From Geomobilimonas luticola (GTDB lineage: Bacteria > Desulfobacterota > Desulfuromonadia > Geobacterales > Geobacteraceae): a stretch of 64,000 nt of DNA. Shown here piece by piece: positions 1 to 5,772 of this stretch (position 1 is the stretch's first letter; each line of letters opens with the position of its first letter). Made by a program: the position numbers and the translations under genes. The notes beneath the pieces were generated by a model. The model worked only from the letters and a program-made list of their open reading frames with translations, was not told the DNA's origin and searched no databases. Where the stretch lies: assembly GCF_018476905.1 (NCBI RefSeq), contig NZ_JAHCVK010000003.1, positions 1-64,000 on the forward strand. Reading direction: 5' to 3'.

Positions 1-77
1 CCATTCACCATTCACCATTCACCATTCACCATTCACCATTCACCATTCACCATTCACCATTCACCATTCACCATTCA
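1..77. repeat. Heptamer tandem repeat, CCATTCA x 11
   Basis: Eleven perfect, uninterrupted copies of the 7-base unit CCATTCA fill the left edge of the window and end just before the stop of the TPR gene. The array starts at base 1, so its true length is unknown. It is noncoding and unlike the surrounding GC-rich DNA. Perfect short tandem arrays usually vary in copy number through replication slippage. Confidence 0.9.
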
Positions 78-83
78 AACCAT

Positions 84-527
84 CTACCTGACCCCCAGCC
101 TGCTCAGCAGCAGGCCAAGATACCTGTTGAGCGGATGGCTCCGCGGCAGGTTCCTGAAAATAGGGGGCTTCCGCTCCCCCAGTTCCTCAAGCTCCCGGAC
201 GATCGATGAGTCTGCCCCATGCTGCAGCCCCAGCCGGAACATTAACAGGGCTTCACGGCGCTGATCGGCCAGCAGGTAGATCTGCCCGAGATTGAGATAG
301 TAGACCGGGTTGTCCGGGTCTTTGGCAGTGGCATCGCGGGCGAGGGCTATGGCCTCGGGAAAGCCGCCGGTGGACTTTGCCAGGGCAAGTCCGAAGTACG
401 AGCTGGTTCGAGGCGACTGTTCCAGTTCGTATGCCCGTCCGAAGCAGGTGCGGGCCAGGTAGTAATGACCGTTCTCCAGCGCTTCCAGTCCTTTTGCATA
501 TAGTTCGGTTGCTTCAACCTCAGGCAT
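84..527 (-). CDS. TPR-repeat protein
   Basis: Protein of 147 residues made of tetratricopeptide-like helical pairs: residues about 6-38 (LYAKGLEALENGHYYLARTC), 40-72 and 74-105 (PVYYLNLGQIYLLADQRREA) fit the TPR pattern. TPR domains mediate protein-protein contacts; the partner cannot be told from sequence. There is no signal peptide, so it is probably cytoplasmic. A GAGGAG ribosome-binding sequence lies seven bases before the ATG. The last 40 residues, with a PPIFRNLPRSHPLNRYLG segment, are not TPR and resemble the tails of other short TPR proteins in this bacterial group. It diverges from the Rrf2 gene. Confidence 0.8.
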   Translation of the reverse strand: MPEVEATELYAKGLEALENGHYYLARTCFGRAYELEQSPRTSSYFGLALAKSTGGFPEAIALARDATAKDPDNPVYYLNLGQIYLLADQRREALLMFRLGLQHGADSSIVRELEELGERKPPIFRNLPRSHPLNRYLGLLLSRLGVR

Positions 528-868
528 GACGCTCCTCGATACCGGTTGTATTACAGCAAATTTATCTATCTGAAATATTCAATAACCGCGCCATCCTGCA
601 GGGGAAAACCGCCGCCGCAGGCAGAATGGACGTTTAGCGTCAAGTCCACGGATTTTACGGGAGGAAAGCCGGGTATCTGTACCGCCAAATAACCGAAAAA
701 ACCCGAAAAAGATTTCGAGTTTTGGTGGGAGCACGCAAAGGATTCTGCCGCAACAACAGGATAGGTCAGTGCCGCCATGGTAAATGACCGGGCAGAACGA
801 GCCATTTTCTTGATAATGATTATAAAGTATAGTAGATTGAACGGCAAATCGTCCACGAGGTACCGTCT
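528..868. promoter_or_regulatory. Divergent intergenic region with a Fur-like box
   Basis: This 341-base gap separates the divergent TPR and Rrf2 genes. At 812-826 the sequence GATAATGATTATAAA matches about 12 of 15 positions of the Fur consensus GATAATGATAATCAT. It lies about 45 bases upstream of the Rrf2 start in an AT-rich patch that probably holds the promoter (TATAGT at 829-834 is a possible -10). A 70-codon minus-strand reading frame at 566-777 has no recognisable features and is not called. No known riboswitch motif was seen. Confidence 0.35.
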
Positions 869-1336
869 ATGCGACTTTCGACCAAAAGCAGGTACGGGCT
901 GCGTGCCCTCTTCGACATCGCCTACAATTCCGGCAATCTGCCGACCCAGATCCAGGACATCTCCCGTCGCCAGGAGATATCCCCCCGCTACCTGGAACAG
1001 ATATTCCAGAGCCTCAAGAAAAACGGCATCCTGAAAAGCAAGCGGGGCCCACGGGGTGGCTACTACCTGTCCCGCACTCCGGAACTGATCACTGTCAGAG
1101 AGATCATCGAGGCGACGGAAGGGGACGTGGTGCTGGTGGAATGCGCCGCAAACAAGCGGAAAAGGAAAGAGAACTGCACCTTCAGCGGCCACTGTGTCAC
1201 CCAGACGGTATGGAGCGAAGCGGGTGCTCTGCTCAACGACTACCTGGGGAAACTGACCCTGAAAGACCTGTGCGAACGGGGGCAGTCCCTGGGCGTGAAG
1301 AAGGAACAGGACCACCGGTTCGTCTATTACATATGA
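869..1336 (+). CDS. Rrf2/IscR-family transcriptional regulator
   Basis: Protein of 155 residues with an N-terminal winged helix-turn-helix (residues about 1-65, including [21 protein letters not shown] and the RGPRGGY wing typical of Rrf2). Three cysteines at 92, 103 and 109 occupy the region where IscR binds its [2Fe-2S] cluster (Cys92/98/104 in E. coli), so Fe-S sensing is likely. CymR-type members instead control cysteine synthesis. The gene is followed 14 bases later by a cysteine synthase gene, so it may regulate cysteine supply, Fe-S assembly or both. No iscS or iscU follows, unlike classic isc operons. An ACGAGG sequence precedes the ATG at a suitable distance. Confidence 0.9.
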   Translation: MRLSTKSRYGLRALFDIAYNSGNLPTQIQDISRRQEISPRYLEQIFQSLKKNGILKSKRGPRGGYYLSRTPELITVREIIEATEGDVVLVECAANKRKRKENCTFSGHCVTQTVWSEAGALLNDYLGKLTLKDLCERGQSLGVKKEQDHRFVYYI

Positions 1337-1350
1337 CGACAGGAGATTGC

Positions 1351-2274
1351 ATGCCCCTTTTTACCGGCGCCACCACCCTGGATCAGATTGGCAACACCCC
1401 GCTGCTTCGCCTGGCGCAGCTTGAAGAGCCCGGTTCAGCGGCTATTTACGCCAAAGCGGAATTTTTCAACCCCGGCGGCAGCGTCAAGGATCGCATCAGC
1501 CTCGCCATGATCGAGGCGGCGGAAAAGGCAGGCCATCTCAAGCCCGGCGCCACGGTGGTCGAGCCGACCAGCGGCAACACCGGCATCGGCCTCTCCATGG
1601 TCTGCGCCATCAAGGGGTATAAGCTGGTCCTCACCATGCCCGACACCATGACCATCGAACGGCGCAGGCTGCTGGCGGCCTACGGTGCAGAACTGGTCCT
1701 CACCCCCGGCGCCCAGGGGATGCGCGGCGCCGTGCAGAAGGCGGAGGAACTGGTGACCGCCCACGGTTACGTGATGATGCAGCAGTTCAGGAATCCCGCA
1801 AATCCCGACGTACATCGCCGGACCACCGGCCCGGAGATCGTTTGCGCCCTTGACGGCCAGACCATTGACGGGTTCGTCGCCGGGGTCGGCACCGGCGGCA
1901 CCATCACCGGCGTGGGAACCGCGTTGAAGGAGCATAACCCGGCAGTCGTCATCGCCGCCGTCGAACCTGCCGCCTCGCCGGTCCTTTCCGGTGGCGAGCC
2001 CGGCCCCCACAAGATCCAGGGTATCGGCGCCGGCTTCGTGCCCGACGTGCTGGACCGCAAGGTCTACCGAGAAGTCATCAGGGTAGGCAACGAGGACGCC
2101 TATGCCACCACCAGCCGGCTCGCCCGCGAGGAAGGGCTCCTGGTGGGCATTTCCTCCGGCGCCAACGTCTTCGCCGCACTTCAGCTGGCAAAACGGCTCG
2201 GGCCGGGGAAGAACGTGGTGACGATCCTCTGTGATACGGGGGAAAGATACCTCTCAACGGGAGTATTCGATTAA
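1351..2274 (+). CDS. cysK: Cysteine synthase (O-acetylserine sulfhydrylase)
   Basis: PLP enzyme of 307 residues that makes L-cysteine from O-acetylserine and sulfide in the cytoplasm. The PLP lysine is Lys46 in NPGGSVKDR, and the substrate loop is PTSGNTGIG near residue 74. A glycine-rich phosphate-binding loop [10 protein letters not shown] lies near 175 and SSGAN near 265. Length is normal for the family. The start at 1351 follows AGGAG at 1341-1345; an in-frame ATG at 1333 would add six residues. It lies 14 bases after the Rrf2 regulator on the same strand, so the two are probably co-transcribed and the regulator may respond to Fe-S or cysteine status. Confidence 0.95.
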   Translation: MPLFTGATTLDQIGNTPLLRLAQLEEPGSAAIYAKAEFFNPGGSVKDRISLAMIEAAEKAGHLKPGATVVEPTSGNTGIGLSMVCAIKGYKLVLTMPDTMTIERRRLLAAYGAELVLTPGAQGMRGAVQKAEELVTAHGYVMMQQFRNPANPDVHRRTTGPEIVCALDGQTIDGFVAGVGTGGTITGVGTALKEHNPAVVIAAVEPAASPVLSGGEPGPHKIQGIGAGFVPDVLDRKVYREVIRVGNEDAYATTSRLAREEGLLVGISSGANVFAALQLAKRLGPGKNVVTILCDTGERYLSTGVFD

Positions 2275-2286
2275 TCAGGAATCTTA

Positions 2287-2369
2287 ACGACGCAAAGGCG
2301 CAAAGACGCGAAAAGACTTTTGCAGTTTTGTTTTTTCGTCTTTCTTTGCGCCTTGGCGTCTTCGCGTCG
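2287..2369. repeat. Intergenic inverted repeat, 'GACGCAAAGGCGC' type
   Basis: The gap between cysK and larE consists almost wholly of a long imperfect hairpin. Its left arm carries GACGCAAAGGCGCAAAGACG and its right arm the matching CTTTGCGCC-TTGGCGTC. A T-rich loop with a run of six T lies between. Elements of this wording recur between genes in many genomes; function is unknown. It could act as a transcription terminator for cysK. Confidence 0.7.
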
Positions 2370-2381
2370 AGGTTTTATTAG

Positions 2382-3182
2382 ATGAATGATTTGCACGTAA
2401 GGTATGAGCGGCTGAAGGAAATCATTATGGAGATGGGATCGGTGCTGGTCGCCTTTTCCGGGGGGGTGGATTCCACCTTTCTCCTGCGGGTGGCCCATGA
2501 CCTCTTGGGGGAGCGGGCCGGGGCCATCACCGCCACCTCTCCCACCTACCCGGAATCGGAATTCCGGGCAGCCACGGACCTTGCCCGGCGGATCGGCGCC
2601 CGGCAGATCGTGGTGGAATCCAACGAACTGGAGATTCCCGGCTTCGCCGGCAATCCCAAGGACCGCTGCTACCACTGCAAGAAGGAACTGTTCCAGATAT
2701 GCGTGGCCCGGGCGGAGGAGCTTGGCTTCGCCGTCATCGTGGATGGGAGCAACACCGACGACCTGGGAGACTACCGGCCGGGGCGGCGGGCGCTGGGGGA
2801 ACTCAACGTCCGGAGTCCGCTGCTGGAGGCGGGGCTCTCCAAGGCCGATATCCGCCAACTCTCCCGGGAACTGGGGCTCCCCACCTGGGACAAGCAGCCC
2901 TACGCCTGCCTCGCCAGCCGCTTCCCCTACGGGGTGGAGATCACGCCGGAACGGCTCCGGATGGTGGAAGCCTGCGAGGAATTCCTCAAGGGGAAAGGTT
3001 TCCGGACCTACCGGGTCAGGTTCCACGGGGAAACTGCCCGGATCGAACTGGGGGAGGAAGAGATCGACCGACTGCTCGACCCGGCCCTGCGCCGGGAGGT
3101 GGTGGCGGCCGTCAAGGGAGCCGGCTTCACCTATGTGGCGGTGGATCTACAAGGATACCGCACCGGCAGCATGAACGAGTAG
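2382..3182 (+). CDS. larE: LarE-type ATP-dependent sulfur transferase
   Basis: Protein of 266 residues of the PP-loop ATP pyrophosphatase family (SGGVDS at residues 26-31). LarE donates sulfur during synthesis of the nickel-pincer cofactor of lactate racemase and related enzymes. Cys176, in WDKQPYACLASRFPYG, coincides with the sacrificial cysteine of Lactobacillus LarE. Cys96 and Cys99 (CYHC) add two more; LarE proteins with three such cysteines are known to carry a [4Fe-4S] cluster and act catalytically, so that type is likely here. No larB, larC or larA is present in the window. It is the first gene after the hairpin repeat at 2287-2369. Confidence 0.88.
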   Translation: MNDLHVRYERLKEIIMEMGSVLVAFSGGVDSTFLLRVAHDLLGERAGAITATSPTYPESEFRAATDLARRIGARQIVVESNELEIPGFAGNPKDRCYHCKKELFQICVARAEELGFAVIVDGSNTDDLGDYRPGRRALGELNVRSPLLEAGLSKADIRQLSRELGLPTWDKQPYACLASRFPYGVEITPERLRMVEACEEFLKGKGFRTYRVRFHGETARIELGEEEIDRLLDPALRREVVAAVKGAGFTYVAVDLQGYRTGSMNE

Positions 3183-3194
3183 GGTTCTGCCAGA

Positions 3195-3287
3195 ACCGCC
3201 CCCAACCCCCTCCTTATCAAGGAGGGGGCTTTTGAGTTCCCCTCCTGGTTCAGGAGGGGTGCCCGAAGGGCGGGGTGGTCAATTCCC
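3195..3287. repeat. GC-rich palindromic repeat, copy R1
   Basis: Two adjacent palindromes: CCCCCTCC and GGAGGGGG arms around TTATCAA, then CCCCTCC and GGAGGGG arms around TGGTTCA, followed by a CCCGAAGGGCGGGGTGGT tail. The second half reads as the reverse complement of the unit seen at 5078-5120 and 5634-5675. This is an isolated copy with no DUF559 gene next to it, about 1.3 kb from the DUF559 pair. Confidence 0.85.
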
Positions 3288-3313
3288 CTTCTTCCGCGCT
3301 TCAGCTTCCCGCT

Positions 3314-3757
3314 CTATTTCACCTCGACCTTGATCTGCTTCGGCTTCGTCTCCTCCCGCTTCGGCAGCGTCACGGTCAGTATCCCCTTCTCACAGGTGGC
3401 CTGGACGTTCCCCTGGTCGATGGTGTGGGGGAGGGAGAAACTGCGCTGGAACGAGCCGTAGTAGCGTTCCACCCGGTGATAGTTCTCCTTCTGGATGGTC
3501 GTGTCGTGCTTCCGCTCGCCCCGCAGGGTGAGGGTATTGTCCTCGATCCGCACCTCGATGTCGTTCTGATCGATCCCCGGCACTTCGGCCTTGATGACCA
3601 CCGACGTCTCATCTTCATAGATATCCACTGCCGGTTGCCAGAGACCTTCCCGCAGTTCCTCGCCGCTCTCCCGGCTCCAGGCCTGGTCGAGCAGACGGTT
3701 CATCTGCTCCTGCATGGTCCTCAGATCGCGAAACGGGTTATACTTGACGATTGCCAT
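3314..3757 (-). CDS. Small heat shock protein, Hsp20/alpha-crystallin family
   Basis: Chaperone of 147 residues that holds unfolding proteins without ATP. The alpha-crystallin domain spans about residues 42-140 (WQPAVDIYEDETSVVIKAEVPG to GILTVTLPKRE), including the conserved G-I-L motif. A short N-terminal arm starts MAIVKYNPFRDL, typical of Hsp20 proteins in this group. The C-terminal tail KPKQIKVEVK carries an I-x-V-like anchor. The start at 3757 has AGGAGGT placed well upstream; an upstream in-frame start at 3775 lacks this. A TTGATT-16-TATCTT promoter candidate lies just after the hairpin at 3827-3854. Confidence 0.93.
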   Translation of the reverse strand: MAIVKYNPFRDLRTMQEQMNRLLDQAWSRESGEELREGLWQPAVDIYEDETSVVIKAEVPGIDQNDIEVRIEDNTLTLRGERKHDTTIQKENYHRVERYYGSFQRSFSLPHTIDQGNVQATCEKGILTVTLPKREETKPKQIKVEVK

Positions 3758-3826
3758 GATACGTACCTCCTGCATGCATGATGTTCAACTTCGGTAACAA
3801 GATAAGTACCTCCGACAAAAAATCAA

Positions 3827-3854
3827 GGGGGGAGAAACCGCAATTTCTCCCCCC
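3827..3854 (-). terminator. Hairpin terminator upstream of hsp20
   Basis: A perfect 11-base inverted repeat, GGGGGGAGAAA and TTTCTCCCCCC, encloses a six-base loop. On the minus strand it is followed by TTGATTTTTT, which fits termination of the small gene at 3900-4073 before the hsp20 promoter. On the plus strand only three T follow. Confidence 0.75.
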
Positions 3855-3899
3855 TTTCGTATATCCTTCTCCGTCCCTGGAGATTCGGCGACGATGCGC

Positions 3900-4073
3900 C
3901 TAGACCCGCTTCCCCTTGGGGATGCTGTGTTTCAGTTTTTTCGAGCCGTCGTACAGGGCCGATTTCGTTACCGCCCGTTTCTCCTTCATATCCTTCTTCT
4001 CGTAGTCGGTTTCCAGCACCAGTTCCATCTCGTTGGCCAGGCGTTCGATCACTTCCGTTTCTTTCTTCGTCAT
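3900..4073 (-). CDS. Small hypothetical protein, 57 residues
   Basis: Lysine- and glutamate-rich protein starting MTKKETEVIERLANEMELVLE and ending KLKHSIPKGKRV. No family was recognised. It is predicted to be helical and charged with no membrane segment or cysteine. The start at 4073 follows an AAGGGGTG sequence; a longer reading frame to 4211 lacks a better site and its extra residues look unstructured. A strong hairpin downstream (3827-3854) supports an independent transcript. Confidence 0.5.
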   Translation of the reverse strand: MTKKETEVIERLANEMELVLETDYEKKDMKEKRAVTKSALYDGSKKLKHSIPKGKRV

Positions 4074-4313
4074 ACGGACACCCCTTTGGTTAAGGTTGAG
4101 ACATGGCACTTCCGGCCGGTTGCAAGGTTCGTTTTTGGACCTCCTTTCTTTTGCACCAAGTCTAGCAGATTCTCCCCCCCACGCAACCGTTAACCTATTA
4201 AAATGGTTCAATTTTTACACAAGGGCTCCAGACGGCGCGCCACCCGTTATTCCCCTTGAAGAGCGGCAGGAGATGGGCTAATATGCCGGGTAAATCCAGC
4301 CAAGGGGTGTGCC

Positions 4314-4502
4314 GTGCTGAAATACAAGGTCGTGGAAATCAATTCCGTCACCGAGGATACAATCGAGACCGCTCTCAACGAACTGACCCGCGATGGATGG
4401 CGCTTCGACGGTCTCCATTTCGCCATGCGCGAGTCGAGTAAACGCCCCTCCATGGCCTTCGTCATCTTCACCCGGGAAGAGGGGGAAACCAGCCGGCCAT
4501 GA
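4314..4502 (+). CDS. Small DUF4177-like protein
   Basis: Protein of 62 residues (LKYKVVEINSVTEDTIETALNELTRDGWRFDGLHFAMRE...). The pattern of a leading beta strand, an E-x-x-L-N-E-L-x-x-D-G-W-x-F-x-G helix-strand, and a final strand (SMAFVIFTR) matches small DUF4177-type proteins. Function is unknown. The probable start is GTG at 4314 behind AAGGGG; no in-frame ATG is available. It ends 62 bases before the first DUF559 gene. Confidence 0.6.
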   Translation: MLKYKVVEINSVTEDTIETALNELTRDGWRFDGLHFAMRESSKRPSMAFVIFTREEGETSRP

Positions 4503-4564
4503 AACTCTGGTGTAGCTCTCTGCGGCCAGACTAATGAGGAGATTGCACTGGTGGAGGGGAAAGC

Positions 4565-5101
4565 ATGAAAGACCTACCACCCCCCGGCCCCCTCCTGAAC
4601 CAGGAGGGGGAGCAAGTCACCGCTGCCAAAAGCCCCCTCCTTGATAAGGAGGGGGTTGGGGGTGGTCCCACCATGAGCGGAGACAAGGGTGGTTTCGAAG
4701 GCAGCCACATCCATAACAAATCCGCCATAAAAGACCGCCGCAAGGCTCTCAGAAATAATGCGACCCCGGCAGAAAAGAAGCTGTGGAGCATTTTGCAGCA
4801 CAGCAATCTCAAGGGATACAAGTTCCGTCGTCAGCACAGTGTCGGTTATTACATCCTTGATTTTTACTGTCCGTCGGAACGTCTGGCTATCGAGCTTGAC
4901 GGTGACTCCCATTTCACCGATGATGCCATTACCTACGATAAAGAGCGTACTGCCTTTCTTAACGCACTGAACATCCGGGTTATCAGGTTCCTGAACTCCG
5001 ACGTATTCGACAATCTAGAAGAAGTTTGCAATCAGATTCTTACGGAGTTAAATACGTATCACCCTAAAAGGACCACCCCGCCCTCCGGGCACCCCTCCTG
5101 A
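4565..5101 (+). CDS. DUF559 endonuclease-like protein, copy 1
   Basis: Protein of up to 178 residues. The DUF559 domain (about residues 55-165: ATPAEKKLWSILQ, YKFRRQHSVGYYILDFYC, LAIELDGDSHF) belongs to the PD-(D/E)xK/Vsr-like nuclease fold. The Asp in ILDFYC and the Glu and Asp of IELDGDSH are the expected metal-binding residues. GGAGGGG at 4552-4558 favours the ATG at 4565, but then the first 36 residues (PPPGPLLNQEGE, SPLLDKEGVGGG) are simply translated palindromic repeat. An ATG at 4673 would start just after it. The gene is flanked on both sides by copies of the same repeat and is followed by a near-identical second gene. Substrate unknown; DNA is expected. Confidence 0.85.
   Translation: MKDLPPPGPLLNQEGEQVTAAKSPLLDKEGVGGGPTMSGDKGGFEGSHIHNKSAIKDRRKALRNNATPAEKKLWSILQHSNLKGYKFRRQHSVGYYILDFYCPSERLAIELDGDSHFTDDAITYDKERTAFLNALNIRVIRFLNSDVFDNLEEVCNQILTELNTYHPKRTTPPSGHPS
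4575..4667. repeat. GC-rich palindromic repeat, copy R2
   Basis: CCCCCTCC-TGAACCA-GGAGGGGG, a 20-base spacer, then CCCCCTCC-TTGATAA-GGAGGGGG and a GTTGGGGGTGGT tail. It lies inside the 5' end of the first DUF559 reading frame or directly upstream of it, depending on which start is used. Confidence 0.88.
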
Positions 5102-5165
5102 ACCAAGAGGGGAACTCAAAAGCAAAAGCCCCCTCCTTGATAAGGAGGGGGTTGGGGGTGGTAAG
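5078..5165. repeat. GC-rich palindromic repeat, copy R3
   Basis: Composite unit between the two DUF559 genes: GACCACCCCGCCCTCCGGGC, a CCCCTCC/GAGGGG palindrome, then CCCCCTCC-TTGATAA-GGAGGGGG and GTTGGGGGTGGT. It overlaps the 3' end of the first DUF559 gene and ends directly at the start of the second. Confidence 0.88.
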
Positions 5166-5597
5166 GTGGCTGGGGGTAGTTCTCACGTGAGCAGAGACAA
5201 AGATGGTCTCTTCGAAGCCAGCCACATCCACAACAAACCAGACCTGAAATCTCGGCGAAAAGATCTCAGGAACGGCGCTACCCCTGCAGAAAAGAAACTC
5301 TGGAGCGCTTTGCAACAGAACCAACTCGGATACAAATTCCGCCGTCAGCACAGCGCCGGCTATTATATCCTCGATTTTTATTGCCCGTCGGCACGCCTGG
5401 CCATCGAACTTGATGGCGACTCCCATTTTACCGAGGAAGCAATTGCTTATGACAAGGAACGTACTGCCTTTCTTAACGCACTGAACATACGGGTGATCAG
5501 GTTCCTGAATTCCGACGTATTTGACAATCTTGAAGAAGTTTGCAATCAGATTCTTACTGAGTTAAATACTTACCACCCCCAGCCCCTCCTAAAATAG
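5166..5597 (+). CDS. DUF559 endonuclease-like protein, copy 2
   Basis: Protein of 143 residues. It matches the upstream DUF559 protein almost residue for residue from ATPAEKKLWS to NQILTELNTYHP, with scattered changes such as SILQHSNLKG versus SALQQNQLG, so it is a tandem duplicate. The PD-(D/E)xK residues (ILDFYC, IELDGDSH) are intact in both copies, arguing that both are functional. The likely start is GTG at 5166, directly after the repeat tail; its ribosome-binding site is poor. The 3' end runs into the next repeat copy. The unit 'repeat plus gene' of about 500 bases has been duplicated head to tail. Confidence 0.83.
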   Translation: MAGGSSHVSRDKDGLFEASHIHNKPDLKSRRKDLRNGATPAEKKLWSALQQNQLGYKFRRQHSAGYYILDFYCPSARLAIELDGDSHFTEEAIAYDKERTAFLNALNIRVIRFLNSDVFDNLEEVCNQILTELNTYHPQPLLK

Positions 5598-5720
5598 GAG
5601 GGGAGAAACGACCACCCCTAAAAGGAATTACCACCCCGCCCTCCGGGCACCCCTCCTGAACCAAGAGGGAACTTAAAAGCCCCCCTCCTTGATAAGGAGG
5701 GGGTTGGGGGTGGTAGGGTT
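5571..5720. repeat. GC-rich palindromic repeat, copy R4 (compound)
   Basis: Several units in a row between the second DUF559 gene and polA: a CCCCTCC/GGAGGGG hairpin around TAAAATA, ACCACCCC spacers, GCCCTCCGGGCACCCCTCC with a GAGGG arm, and finally the CCCCTCC-TTGATAA-GGAGGGGG hairpin with GTTGGGGGTGGT. Copies R3 and R4 share their whole wording over about 85 bases. Confidence 0.88.
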
Positions 5721-5772
5721 TTAGATGAGGGGATTGGTCCTGCTTGACACCCAACACGATCGGACAATTACC

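Noticed and set aside
1-77. Heptamer array considered as a CRISPR
   Set aside because: The units are 7 bases with no spacers; CRISPR repeats are longer and separated by unique spacers.
566-777. A 70-codon minus-strand frame between the TPR and Rrf2 genes
   Set aside because: No ribosome-binding site, no recognisable domain, and it overlaps the probable Rrf2 promoter region.
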